Source: a virus
Length of the DNA stretch: 36,823 nucleotides
Direction: 5' to 3' (one strand)
Virus record (IMG/VR): IMGVR_UViG_3300025168_000255
Span: 1-36,823 of that record
In this document: positions 15,823 to 23,638 of the stretch, one piece after another
Layout: the number at the start of each line of letters is the position of its first letter
Position numbering within the stretch: the stretch's first letter is position 1
Position numbers and translations under genes: made by a program
The notes under the pieces: model-generated
Databases searched by the model: none
What the model was told of the DNA's origin: nothing
What the model saw: the letters and a program-made list of their open reading frames with translations, nothing else

Positions 15823-18031
15823 CGTTTGCTCTCCTAATAATATCTATATCAGGAATTGATCCTATCTGCCTCATTCTTTCCTCTTCAGCCATTTCGTTCA
15901 TCTTGCGCTGGTTGTCTATCTCATCACCAAACGCTTTAGTATTAGTATGATCTATCGTGGCACCAGCCTTCTCAGCTTCTACCTGCGTCTTAATCCTGCT
16001 GGTTTGAGCATTAAAGACATCGACCTGATTCTTGGCCTGATCCGCAACCACATCGTTCTGTTCTCGTTGTGCGTCTAGCTGTATACGCATAGTGTCATTC
16101 ACAACCTTCTGCTGTTCTACTTGGACCTTCATCAAGTCAGCTTGAGCCTTCATCTGTTCAGCTTGCGCTAGGACCATGTTTGGATCTGGTGCCTGTTGCT
16201 GTCCTTGTTCCATCTGCACTTTCATTTGATCGAGCTCATCTTGGGTCATCTGACTCTGTGGTATCAAACCCTGAGCTATCATTTGTACACGCTTACGCTC
16301 TGCGATCTGCGAGGCAGCAGGTGTATTAACGTTCTGTAACAACAGGTCTCCAGCTATCTGCATAAGACTTGGATCTACCTGAGCCAGCGCAGTTATTGAT
16401 TCAACAGTCTCTTGCTGTCTGTTCCTAAAGCTAGGTCCAGCGCGACACACAACATCATAAGTACCTACGCTTAAGTCATTAACCGTCTTAACTTCCCCGG
16501 TCTCTTCATTTATGACCTTTTGATCCAATCTAACCATGTCATAAGACTCATCCTCACGTAGTATGCGAATAGTTCTCTGGGTATCGTACATCAAAGGTAT
16601 AGCATCTTTTAAGATTCGCCCTGTAGCAGCTATGGCGATCTCTAAGCTCTTTGTGTACTTAAACGTAGAGTTGCTGCCCCGGTCTTGGAGCTCCTTAATC
16701 GCTATGCCTGACTGTGCGTTAGGGTTGTCTCCCATACTTGCGGCAAACATACCAGCGGTCTGACCGATCATGGACCTCATGGCTTCAGATATTGTTCTTA
16801 GCCCCGGATTGATCTGTGCTCCACCTTGCTGCTGCGGAGGTGCAGGTGACTCTGGGTCAACATTATAGAACTGTACTGGGTCTGCGTTAGTATTTAGAGT
16901 GCTTAATTTTTCTTCGTAACCTGCTGCTTGAGTAGCAGTAACCCAATACTTAGCGCGTGGTGCAAGAGCTCCTTCCTCAATCTCCCGTGACACTGAATAA
17001 TTCATCACTCTTTGAGGGTCTAGTAGCTTCTCAACTACGCCCCAGTAAATTGTCTTGTTCTCAATAATCTTGTAATTAGCGTAAGTTGGAACTATGGGAA
17101 TGCGGCAAAATACAGTAGGTTTCTTTTCTTCAAGGAAGTCTTTAGCATCAAAGTAGCGACTACATACATAATGCTTCTTGCGCGTCCTGCGTCTAACCTC
17201 TGTGACATCAAGTTTCGCTAAATCATCTACTATTTGCTTATAGTCATCGTCTACTTCATGGGTCTGACCATTAGACATCAAGACTAACTCTCTCTCCTCA
17301 GACTCAAGATAGAGAAACTCACCAACAACAACGACCTCAGCCTTATCGTAGTAAGCTTGACCGTCACGGTCATCTGATACGCTTTCCTTACTACCGTTAG
17401 GCCATCGTGCTTCATACTCATCTATCGCCATCGGATGTAAGCAAAAGGCATATCTACTGTCTGACTTGTCTTGGAGCTCTGCGCTAGGATCAAACCAAAC
17501 CCGGTCTACAAAGTTACCAATCTTCTCGATAGCAAGGTCTTGGTCAAACGAGTTGTCATCTATAAACTTCTGCACTATTCGCCAACCATCCATACCACCG
17601 ACTATCATTCCTCTAGCCGCTTGAGAGTAGACCGTAGAAGCATTGCTCATAGCCTCGATGTTACGAATAATCCCATCATAGGTCATGGCTATGTCTTTTG
17701 TAGCCTTACCACCAGCAGGGCTTATCCGAACGTCAAAGTCAGATTGCTCTATCTCGGAGGCAACCTGATCCACTATTGGGTTTACCATATCAAAGGTATA
17801 TCTTGGCTTCTCTGCATCTTTGTTTTGAGCAATAGCATACGGATCCCACATGCCGTCACGTTTGTTGATAAAGAGCATAGACTCTCGGAGCATCTCCCGG
17901 TTATCACAGTCTGCACTCTGGCAATTTGCCAATAACTTTATTACCGAATCGTGCGTACTGTAATCAGCTTTGTAAGATAAATCACTCTCTACAGAACCTC
18001 GGTCCTCTTCACCATCTTCATAATCAACCAT
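15815..18031 (-). CDS. Portal protein, P22 gp1 family (738 aa)
   Basis: Length is close to P22 gp1 (725 aa). The pattern fits the P22-type portal: KPRYTFDMVNPIVDQVASEI near residue 75 and IRPAGG-like DVRISPAGGKATKDIAMTYD. GWRIVQKFIDD follows, then RVWFDPSAELQDKSDSRYAF and the central VVEKLLDPQRVMNYSVSREI. The C-terminal ~130 residues are a Gln/Met/Ala helix (barrel-like; MKVQMEQGQQQAPDPNMVL), as in P22, where the barrel reaches into the capsid. The dodecamer forms the DNA channel and docks the terminase. Its start overlaps the large terminase stop by 8 nt, and it is followed by the 516-aa gene, then scaffold and coat. Confidence 0.92.
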   Translation of the reverse strand: MVDYEDGEEDRGSVESDLSYKADYSTHDSVIKLLANCQSADCDNREMLRESMLFINKRDGMWDPYAIAQNKDAEKPRYTFDMVNPIVDQVASEIEQSDFDVRISPAGGKATKDIAMTYDGIIRNIEAMSNASTVYSQAARGMIVGGMDGWRIVQKFIDDNSFDQDLAIEKIGNFVDRVWFDPSAELQDKSDSRYAFCLHPMAIDEYEARWPNGSKESVSDDRDGQAYYDKAEVVVVGEFLYLESEERELVLMSNGQTHEVDDDYKQIVDDLAKLDVTEVRRRTRKKHYVCSRYFDAKDFLEEKKPTVFCRIPIVPTYANYKIIENKTIYWGVVEKLLDPQRVMNYSVSREIEEGALAPRAKYWVTATQAAGYEEKLSTLNTNADPVQFYNVDPESPAPPQQQGGAQINPGLRTISEAMRSMIGQTAGMFAASMGDNPNAQSGIAIKELQDRGSNSTFKYTKSLEIAIAATGRILKDAIPLMYDTQRTIRILREDESYDMVRLDQKVINEETGEVKTVNDLSVGTYDVVCRAGPSFRNRQQETVESITALAQVDPSLMQIAGDLLLQNVNTPAASQIAERKRVQMIAQGLIPQSQMTQDELDQMKVQMEQGQQQAPDPNMVLAQAEQMKAQADLMKVQVEQQKVVNDTMRIQLDAQREQNDVVADQAKNQVDVFNAQTSRIKTQVEAEKAGATIDHTNTKAFGDEIDNQRKMNEMAEEERMRQIGSIPDIDIIRRANGG

Positions 18032-19454
18032 TGTTTGCCCAACCAGTAAAATTAATTTCTAAGGGTTTTTTCTTCATTGCTGACGGCTTGTACATTGCCA
18101 TCATTAAGCTATCGCCCATGTTTGGTGAAGGTATCTGGTACGGCTTCTTTGCCATGTCAATCTTAGACATAACCTGTAACCTTCCACTGTTGTTTCGCTT
18201 AATCGGAATACGACAAACCTCCGATCTCAATTGATCTAAAGCTTTAATGTCAGAGGATAAACTAATTTGATCCTCCGGGTCCACATATTCTCCTTTACTT
18301 ACTGCTCGATATGTGGCTTCAAATCTGTCTCTAAGTCTCCACCAATACTGGCTACGCTTGTTAAAGAACGTATCCTTGTTGGTTTTTCCTCTTACGCTAC
18401 CTCCAGAGATATACTGCATGTCTGGTTCTTCTACCGCTTCTGAGCCCTTAAACATGAAATACTCAATACCGTTCTTATGCTCTAGTGCTTGATCTACCTG
18501 ACGCTTAAGAGATACACCAAGACCGTCGCAGTCCCAGACAAACCAGTCTGCATTGTCTGCTACCGCTTTATCTAAAGCCCAATCCATGCCCTCAGCAGCC
18601 TCACCAGTTACTTTTTCACAGACATCTAGCACCAGATTAGCGTGTCGTAGGGCGTATCCTTTACTGTCACCACCAGTATCTGATGGGTCATGTGATGCAA
18701 TGATCGCTCCCTGCGGCTTCCAGTTTAGCTTTATATGAGCATCGATTGCAGCGTTAAACCACTCTACCGGGATAATAGAGTCCTCGTGCTCATCATAATA
18801 CTCTCCCTCCCAGATATGCCGATACAAGGCAGGAGGCATCTTGTTTTTGTCATGCAAGCGTTCTTGCTCTAATACATTAGGGAATCCCGGATTGTCAGAC
18901 CAGTTGATCCACACAATAGTATGCAGGTCATCTTCAAAGTAACCATCACGCCTGAGCTCTTTCTCAAATGGAACTATAAATCTTTGTGAAAATGGGTCAG
19001 CTACGCTTCGAGGGTTAGCAGCCATCCAGAGCTCTGATCCTGCTGTTCTCAAGGTAGGAGTCAACGCCTTGAGCGATTCGGCTGATATAGTCTGTCCTTC
19101 ATCCAGAAAGACTCGATTAAAATCGTGGAATGACTTAACGCTTTCCGGGTTCCGGGCTAGACCCTTGAACTTAAAAACACTAATGCCTTGATAGAGTATT
19201 TCTTGCTGATTAACTTCAAAGCCAGTGAGATTAAGCCGCTGGATCTCAGCCTTGAGCAGTGCGTGGCTACTATCCAAGATACTGCTTTGGAACTCCCGGC
19301 AGCAAAGAGTCTTGATCCCTTCTGCTTGAGCAGCCCATAGGCACATATCAGCTATAGTCATGCTCTTACCTGAGCCTCGACCACCGATAGCTATCTTGTA
19401 TCGCTTTGGTTTGACAAAACGCTTTAGCTTTCTTGGCATCTTAGCTACAGGCAT
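18024..19454 (-). CDS. Terminase large subunit (476 aa)
   Basis: An N-terminal ATPase with Walker A GGRGSGKS at residues 24-31 and Walker B VFLDEG at 115-120, plus a C-motif-like segment (ELWMAANPRS). The C-terminal RNase H-type nuclease is marked by SHDPSDTGGDSKG, WDCDGLGVSL and a final MGDSLMMAM acidic residue. Length agrees with P22 gp2 (about 499 aa). It pumps DNA into the procapsid through the portal and cuts concatemers. A headful mechanism is suggested by the P22-like module and by the circular map, not by the sequence alone. The start at 19454 lies 3 nt after the stop of the 48-aa gene; its ribosome site is weak, so coupling is likely. Confidence 0.93.
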   Translation of the reverse strand: MPVAKMPRKLKRFVKPKRYKIAIGGRGSGKSMTIADMCLWAAQAEGIKTLCCREFQSSILDSSHALLKAEIQRLNLTGFEVNQQEILYQGISVFKFKGLARNPESVKSFHDFNRVFLDEGQTISAESLKALTPTLRTAGSELWMAANPRSVADPFSQRFIVPFEKELRRDGYFEDDLHTIVWINWSDNPGFPNVLEQERLHDKNKMPPALYRHIWEGEYYDEHEDSIIPVEWFNAAIDAHIKLNWKPQGAIIASHDPSDTGGDSKGYALRHANLVLDVCEKVTGEAAEGMDWALDKAVADNADWFVWDCDGLGVSLKRQVDQALEHKNGIEYFMFKGSEAVEEPDMQYISGGSVRGKTNKDTFFNKRSQYWWRLRDRFEATYRAVSKGEYVDPEDQISLSSDIKALDQLRSEVCRIPIKRNNSGRLQVMSKIDMAKKPYQIPSPNMGDSLMMAMYKPSAMKKKPLEINFTGWANNG

Positions 19455-19456
19455 AA

Positions 19457-19603
19457 TTACTCATACTTAATTTTGTTTTTCTTTTTCTTCTTAGCTTTAG
19501 ACATAGCTATGGCAATAGCTGTTTTTTGAGGCTTACCTGCCGCCATCTCGGTCCTGATGTTCTGGCTGATTGCAGCCTTACTGCTTCCCTTCTTCATCGG
19601 CAT
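19457..19603 (-). CDS. Small Lys-rich protein, 48 aa
   Basis: Start chosen at ATG 19603 because GGGAG precedes the ATG cluster and because the longer frame would lie inside the small terminase gene. The product reads MPMKKGSSKAAISQNIRTEM, then AGKPQKTAIAIAMSKAKKKK and a KNKIKYE tail. The SxNIRTEMAAGKPQKxAIAIAMSKA pattern is a conserved phage domain of unknown function that I recall beside terminase or capsid genes. It overlaps the small terminase stop by 26 nt and lies 3 nt from the large terminase start. It is strongly basic, so nucleic acid contact is possible. Role unknown. Confidence 0.75.
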   Translation of the reverse strand: MPMKKGSSKAAISQNIRTEMAAGKPQKTAIAIAMSKAKKKKKNKIKYE

Positions 19604-19964
19604 CATCATCTCCCATGATTTCCCAAGTCCAGTGAGTGTCAACTTCAATGGGACCACCACCATCTCCAACGTGCTCTGTCCTGCTCTTCTCTGTCCATCC
19701 CATCCTTTGAGATAGCCAAAGCTTCATGCTTGGATGGTCTCCTTCCATAGCCTTATCATACAGCTTTTCAACCATAGCGATACCTGCCCTAGTCTTACTA
19801 CGGTTATAGACCTGAAAAACGTTTTTATCCCTTTTTAAAATTGCACGTAAGGTATTGTCATCTATACCAAAATACGCTGCTATCTGCTCGTGAGTTAATG
19901 AGGGTGCTATTTGTTCTAGCTCCTTGATTTCCTCTTCAGATAGGACTCTCTCTGGTCTACCCAT
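19578..19964 (-). CDS. Terminase small subunit (128 aa)
   Basis: The N-terminal 60 residues contain a helix-turn-helix of the terminase small subunit type: LSEEEIKELEQIAPSLTHEQ, then IAAYFGIDDNTLRAILKRD. The helical middle (MVEKLYDKAMEGDHPSMKLW) resembles the oligomerisation core of such proteins, followed by LSQRMGWTEKS and an acidic C-terminus (DDDADEEGKQ). It would recognise the packaging start site and hand DNA to the large subunit. Its start directly follows the stop of the methyltransferase gene (TGA then ATG), and the 48-aa gene starts within its end. The call is by motif and by its place upstream of the large subunit. Confidence 0.85.
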   Translation of the reverse strand: MGRPERVLSEEEIKELEQIAPSLTHEQIAAYFGIDDNTLRAILKRDKNVFQVYNRSKTRAGIAMVEKLYDKAMEGDHPSMKLWLSQRMGWTEKSRTEHVGDGGGPIEVDTHWTWEIMGDDDADEEGKQ

Positions 19965-20741
19965 TCACATTACCGCCTTAATTATTTCTGCTGCCGCTTG
20001 TGGGACAATCGCGTTACCTGCTCCCCTGAGTATGCCCACTCTATTGGGTATCCCATCAAGTAAAGGGAAAAGCGCGGATTCAACTGGGATGGGACGGTGC
20101 TTTCCGTCTCGGCAGTGGATAAGGGTTGAGCCTGACCACAAAGTTGAGCAGCTACGTCTAACGTGTCCACCGATAACTTGCCGTTGCGAATCCGACCGCC
20201 GATGTAACCGCCTTTGTGATCTCTGGTCGATGGTGTCGGCCACGCGCCTGGCTGTGAAGAAGAGTCTGTCCCTTTTGTGGTACGCACCGACAGCCCCAGA
20301 TGGGAGTACACACGCTGCTGAGGCGTAACCTTCTTTCTCAAAGTCATTTTGTAGATCATCGAGCCATCCAAATTTGATAGCTGATGCAACTTGTTCTCCA
20401 AACACTGCTGGAGGATTGCGCTCTCTAATGAGATTAAAGAAGACAGGCCAGAGGTGTCGGCTATCGTCTTTTCCCTTACCTTTTCCAGCGACTGAGAAGG
20501 ATTGACACGGAGGGCTTCCTGTCCAAACAGGTCGGCTTGAGTCCCACTGGGCAAGTTCGAGTGCTCTTGACCATCCACCGATTCCTGCAAAGAAATGGCA
20601 TTGCGTGTAATCACTAAGTTCTCTTGCATGGACATCCACGATTGATCGCTCATCTACATCTCCATAAGGTATCAATTTATCTGAAATTAGTTGGTTTAAC
20701 CACTTTGCGGCGAAAGGATCGAATTCATTATAATAATTCAC
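19965..20741 (-). CDS. DNA cytosine-5 methyltransferase, short (258 aa)
   Basis: Motifs in order: I, FFAGIGGWSRAL (about 50-61); IV, TGSPPCQSFSVAGKGKG with the catalytic Cys; VI, VFGEQV in place of the usual ENV; VIII, KRDRLFF; X, GNAIVPQ. The enzyme transfers a methyl group from AdoMet to C5 of cytosine, probably protecting phage DNA from host restriction or affecting packaging. The region between motifs VIII and X, which holds target recognition, is only about 80 residues, and the whole protein is shorter than usual (over 300 aa). There is no partner restriction gene, so it is an orphan enzyme. It overlaps the zinc-finger gene by 4 nt and abuts the small terminase. Confidence 0.88.
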   Translation of the reverse strand: MNYYNEFDPFAAKWLNQLISDKLIPYGDVDERSIVDVHARELSDYTQCHFFAGIGGWSRALELAQWDSSRPVWTGSPPCQSFSVAGKGKGKDDSRHLWPVFFNLIRERNPPAVFGEQVASAIKFGWLDDLQNDFEKEGYASAACVLPSGAVGAYHKRDRLFFTARRVADTIDQRSQRRLHRRSDSQRQVIGGHVRRSCSTLWSGSTLIHCRDGKHRPIPVESALFPLLDGIPNRVGILRGAGNAIVPQAAAEIIKAVM

Positions 20742-21160
20742 AAATTCAACCCTTTTCTCAACTCATCTCTAGCTTTAGATACCTTATAAGCTTTGTAATC
20801 GCTATATCTAGGTTTTTCACCTCGATTGACTGCTGAGTCATAGATAGCAATGTACATATCGTCCTCTTCTTTGGTCTTTTTTAACAACCAATTATCGTCT
20901 GCGTCAAATTTTTGACGGTTCTGAAACAAAGAACTAGCTGACAGCCCTAAAGATTTTACCACACTATCACCTTTAGCACCGCAACTATGACAATGAAATA
21001 ATATAACTTCTCCACCCTCAATACCTCGATTAGTTTTTACACTAATGCTCATGCTAGGGTTTTTATCATCATGGACCGGGCAACAAGCAACCCATCTATC
21101 AGTTCCTTTAGAACTTACCTTATCCAACCTATCTAAAACAGAATCATACCATTCCATCAT
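20738..21160 (-). CDS. Stand-alone primase-type (CHC2) zinc-finger protein (140 aa)
   Basis: The N-terminal 75 residues are a CHC2 zinc ribbon as in DnaG and phage primases: RWVACCPVHDDKNPSMSI with C27 and H30, and FHCHSCGAKGDSVVKSLGL with C57 and C60. The remaining 65 residues are charged helices and do not contain a TOPRIM or polymerase core. The start overlaps the helicase stop by 4 nt (ATGA style). In bifunctional phage primases the finger recognises the priming site. Here it may recruit host DnaG or act with the adjacent SF2 helicase as a replication initiator. The zinc ribbon is certain; the role is inferred. Confidence 0.85.
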   Translation of the reverse strand: MMEWYDSVLDRLDKVSSKGTDRWVACCPVHDDKNPSMSISVKTNRGIEGGEVILFHCHSCGAKGDSVVKSLGLSASSLFQNRQKFDADDNWLLKKTKEEDDMYIAIYDSAVNRGEKPRYSDYKAYKVSKARDELRKGLNL

Positions 21161-22668
21161 TTACCCCATTTAGTCTTTGAATATCTAATATTTTTACTCG
21201 TGATCCAGCTAAGTACCTCAGTGGTAGGGTTGCACATAGACTGCTTTAGTCCATTTGGAGCACAAGACATAGCCTCAATATACTTATGATAAGCCCATCC
21301 TTTCTTGTAACCATGCTGATTGCCATACCATAATAAAGAGCCATACCACTTCTGCTTATCCTCTTTTGTGAGCTCGGTCCTGCGTCTTTCGGAGCTTGAA
21401 AGGTTTTTCGCTAATTTAAGCTTGGTGCCATCATCCTTAATAATCTTAGCTTCAGGTGGTAGCACATATCCGCAAGCACCACAGACTCTTCCAGAAAAGG
21501 CAGCACTACACTGAGGACACTGCCTTACAATAAGCTCTTTTTCTTCTTTCTTAACTTGGTCTTGTTCGCTATAAGTCTTTTCTTTGTCATCTAACTTATA
21601 TGGCACTACATCCTCTGGGAATACTGAAAAATACTCAAGATTACCTGCATGATCTAAAACTATGGCTCTTTCTTTTCCCGGTGATGTACGCCAAACCCTT
21701 CCAATGCGCTGAATCCAAGCGATCCTTGACTTGGTTTTGTAGCAGTCACAAAGGATTTCTACTCCCGGATCATCCCAGCCAGTATTCAAAAGCTTACTAT
21801 TGACCAAAATCTTATACACACCATTCTGAAAATCTTGGTGAATAAGCTCTCTTTCGACCGGGTCCATGTAACCATCTATATGACACGCTACCTCTTGCCC
21901 AATCTCAGAATTAAACCTATCAACAAGCGTCTTTGAGTAGGCTATGGATGGTGCGTAACAGACAGCCCTTTTTTGCAGATTGTCACTATGATCTAAGTAA
22001 TTTTTTACAATATCACCTGCTAAAGTATCGTCTTCTAACATTTTTTGACCTAATGAATCCCCATCATAATCACTGGATCCGGTCCTTAAAGCTTTAGTTT
22101 TAATGCCTTCAGAGCTTACGGACCGACCAATATAGTAATCGGTTGGACATAAATATCCTTTTGCAATTAAATCTCTCGGAGTGGTCGTAACGATAAGATC
22201 ATCATATAAGCCCTCACAAGCCATTCCACGGCTGAAAGGAGTTGCACTCAGCCCCAAGAAAGGAACAGCCGTATATTTCCGCATAAGCTCCATCATGCCT
22301 TTGTAGAGCGTGTGACACTCATCAACGACAGCAAAATTAAACCAAAAGTTTTTGCGCTTTAAAGCAGTTTGAATTGAGGCAATCTGAATCTTTTTATTGG
22401 GATCATATCTCGGATCATCGGCTTGTAAGACCGAATAATCGGCACCCATCGCATCAAAAGCATCGCAGGTCTGCTGTAATAACTTTAACCGATCACAAAA
22501 AAAGACGGCAGTCCTACCTTGCTCTGCCGCCTTCATCATAACGTGTATAGCTATGTGAGTTTTACCCATAGAACAAGGAGCTCCCAGAACTGGTCTGAGA
22601 TTTCCTTGCCTAAAGCTGTCCCTAAGAGCCTCTACCGCATCTTCTTGGTGAGGTCTAAGGGTTACCAT
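21157..22668 (-). CDS. SF2 DEAD/DEAH-box helicase with C-terminal zinc ribbon (503 aa)
   Basis: Helicase motifs: Walker A GAPCSMGKT (29-37), DECH box (116-119), motif III SATP (141-144), motif VI QRIGRVWR (320-327). After the helicase core, C384, C387, C396 and C399 form a CPQC ... CGAC zinc ribbon, followed by about 100 residues without a known pattern (KKGWAYHKYIEAM). The architecture resembles phage SF2 helicases used for replication or recombination (UvsW/RecG-like activity), with the ribbon probably binding DNA. It lies upstream of the zinc-finger gene and downstream of early small genes, and is the largest non-structural gene in the leftward early cluster. Confidence 0.9.
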   Translation of the reverse strand: MVTLRPHQEDAVEALRDSFRQGNLRPVLGAPCSMGKTHIAIHVMMKAAEQGRTAVFFCDRLKLLQQTCDAFDAMGADYSVLQADDPRYDPNKKIQIASIQTALKRKNFWFNFAVVDECHTLYKGMMELMRKYTAVPFLGLSATPFSRGMACEGLYDDLIVTTTPRDLIAKGYLCPTDYYIGRSVSSEGIKTKALRTGSSDYDGDSLGQKMLEDDTLAGDIVKNYLDHSDNLQKRAVCYAPSIAYSKTLVDRFNSEIGQEVACHIDGYMDPVERELIHQDFQNGVYKILVNSKLLNTGWDDPGVEILCDCYKTKSRIAWIQRIGRVWRTSPGKERAIVLDHAGNLEYFSVFPEDVVPYKLDDKEKTYSEQDQVKKEEKELIVRQCPQCSAAFSGRVCGACGYVLPPEAKIIKDDGTKLKLAKNLSSSERRRTELTKEDKQKWYGSLLWYGNQHGYKKGWAYHKYIEAMSCAPNGLKQSMCNPTTEVLSWITSKNIRYSKTKWGK

Positions 22669-22774
22669 TAGTTCTGATTTCCTCCGCTCTCAAAGCGTCT
22701 TGATAGTCCATTTCAGACACAAATCCGTAACAACCTAGAATAAATATCAAAACTAATATGTTTTTAAATTTCAT
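22655..22774 (-). CDS. Tiny lipoprotein-like protein (39 aa)
   Basis: The start at ATG 22774 is chosen for the GGAGG box 9 nt upstream and the overlap with the preceding stop. The product is MKFKNILVLIFILGC, then YGFVSEMDYQDALRAEEIRT and NGNP. The n-region, hydrophobic core and ILGC fit a lipobox, so the mature form would be a 25-residue acylated peptide. It overlaps the 121-aa gene by 11 nt and the helicase start by 14 nt. A small outer- or inner-membrane lipoprotein expressed early could act in superinfection exclusion or, as in Rz1, in lysis; neither is shown. The family is unknown. Confidence 0.6.
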   Translation of the reverse strand: MKFKNILVLIFILGCYGFVSEMDYQDALRAEEIRTNGNP

Positions 22775-23129
22775 TAGCATAATCCTCCTCATCGGCAAGA
22801 AAACTTTCGTAGCGCATCCAAATTCTGTCTGATAAAGAATCAACAACCATTTGTCGCGCCTTTTCGTAATTTTTTCGATACTTTAGAAAAAAATCGTCAT
22901 GGGATAATTTGCCAGAAAAAGCAAGCATCATGTCACGCTCAAAAAAGTTATACTCATCATAACTGTCGAACATGGCATTTACTGTATCTCCATAAACCTC
23001 AGCGTTAGCTGAGACTAAAGCATTGCTTGATGCTATTGATGGATAACCATTAACAACATTTTCCTTATAATCAATAAGATCCTCTAAATGATCGTCTATT
23101 GCTTCTGAAACCGCCATTTCGTTATACAT
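22764..23129 (-). CDS. Hypothetical early protein (121 aa)
   Basis: The start is set at ATG 23129 with a strong AAGGAG box 6 nt upstream; longer versions would run into the 50-aa gene. It begins MYNEMAVSEAIDDHLEDLID and is acidic, rich in Tyr, Phe and Asp (DSYDEYNFFERDMMLAFSG; DDFFLKYRKNYEKARQMVVD), and predicted helical with no membrane segment or cysteines. It is the third gene of the leftward early unit. I do not recognise a family. The many acidic residues could suit a small inhibitor or adaptor of host proteins, but nothing in the sequence proves this. Confidence 0.75.
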   Translation of the reverse strand: MYNEMAVSEAIDDHLEDLIDYKENVVNGYPSIASSNALVSANAEVYGDTVNAMFDSYDEYNFFERDMMLAFSGKLSHDDFFLKYRKNYEKARQMVVDSLSDRIWMRYESFLADEEDYANEI

Positions 23130-23139
23130 ACATTGCTCC

Positions 23140-23292
23140 TTAATAATTTTTAATATCACCCTTGCAATCGTTTTCAATAAAATCTTTACCAAAAGCAAAT
23201 TCCATCACTTGTGCCTTATGCTCAGGTGAGCATTGGTTAATTTTTTTGTTTTCTATAATGTCAATCATTTCATCTGTAGTTAAAGCATTCAT
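23140..23292 (-). CDS. Hypothetical early protein (50 aa)
   Basis: ATG at 23292 is preceded by GGAG 8 nt upstream, and the TAA at 23140 lies directly before the ribosome site of the next gene. The product starts MNALTTDEMIDIIENKKINQ, then CSPEHKAQVMEFAFGKDFIE and NDCKGDIKNY. It has two Cys and is helical by composition. It fits exactly between the UNCG hairpin and the 121-aa gene with normal spacing, which supports it being real. Function unknown. Confidence 0.7.
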   Translation of the reverse strand: MNALTTDEMIDIIENKKINQCSPEHKAQVMEFAFGKDFIENDCKGDIKNY

Positions 23293-23317
23293 ATTTGATA
23301 CTCCGTCATTTAATGAT

Positions 23318-23333
23318 GCCCTCCGGAGAGGGC
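23318..23333 (-). ncRNA. Stable UNCG-loop hairpin in the early leader between two genes
   Basis: On the minus strand GCCCTC-TCCG-GAGGGC forms a perfect 6-bp stem closing a C(UCCG)G tetraloop. It lies between the 72-aa and 50-aa genes. No T-run follows on the minus strand, so it is not a standard terminator. It may be an mRNA stabiliser, a processing site or a pause site. Confidence 0.55.
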
Positions 23334-23347
23334 GGTTGATTGTGTTT

Positions 23348-23566
23348 TTATTTAAGATATGTCACGCCTTTAATTTTTGCGTTCAAAGACTGTTCAATCT
23401 CTTTAAGAAAAAAGTTTATAGAACTTGATGCTCCTGCCGCTCTACCTTTCCAATATTTTGCCATTTTCAAATCTTTACTTTGACAAGATTGCTTTACGTT
23501 CTCAGTAAACTGTATTAATTCTTTTTGAGATATTTGTAATCCTTTGGTCAAAGTATCAATGTTCAT
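23348..23566 (-). CDS. Hypothetical first early gene (72 aa)
   Basis: The first gene of the leftward unit, starting MNIDTLTKGLQISQKELIQF about 26 nt downstream of the predicted start of transcription, with a weak AAAGGT ribosome site. The sequence is helical and basic (KDLKMAKYWKGRAAGASSSI; KEIEQSLNAKIKGVTYLK) with one Cys. Being the gene nearest the control region, it could be a regulator, but no helix-turn-helix is evident. A UNCG hairpin lies 15 nt after the stop. I do not recognise the family. Confidence 0.7.
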   Translation of the reverse strand: MNIDTLTKGLQISQKELIQFTENVKQSCQSKDLKMAKYWKGRAAGASSSINFFLKEIEQSLNAKIKGVTYLK

Positions 23567-23598
23567 GTTTGTTTACCTTTTTAGTTGATGTTGGGGAC

Positions 23599-23626
23599 AT
23601 GATATCAGCTACACTACCAATGTCAA
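23599..23626 (-). promoter_or_regulatory. Leftward early promoter
   Basis: On the minus strand a perfect TTGACA (23626-23621), a 16-nt spacer and TATCAT (23604-23599). Transcription should start near 23592, 26 nt before the 72-aa gene. The -35 box is one arm of the palindrome at 23621-23638, so this promoter may be repressible. Confidence 0.75.
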
Positions 23627-23638
23627 CACATTTTGACA
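23621..23638. promoter_or_regulatory. Operator-like palindrome over the leftward -35 box
   Basis: TGTCAA-N6-TTGACA is a perfect 6-bp inverted repeat with a 6-nt spacer (CACATT). One arm is the -35 box of the leftward promoter. The other arm has no matching -10 box on the plus strand, which favours protein binding over a second promoter. No repressor gene was recognised in the window. Confidence 0.45.

Noticed and set aside
17471-17935. Plus-strand 154-codon frame opposite the portal gene
   Set aside because: Antisense to a clearly conserved portal gene; no recognisable pattern.
19982-20653. 223-codon open frame inside the methyltransferase gene, same strand, other frame
   Set aside because: It lies fully within a gene with all methyltransferase motifs, has no protein-family pattern, and no ribosome site of its own that is better than chance.
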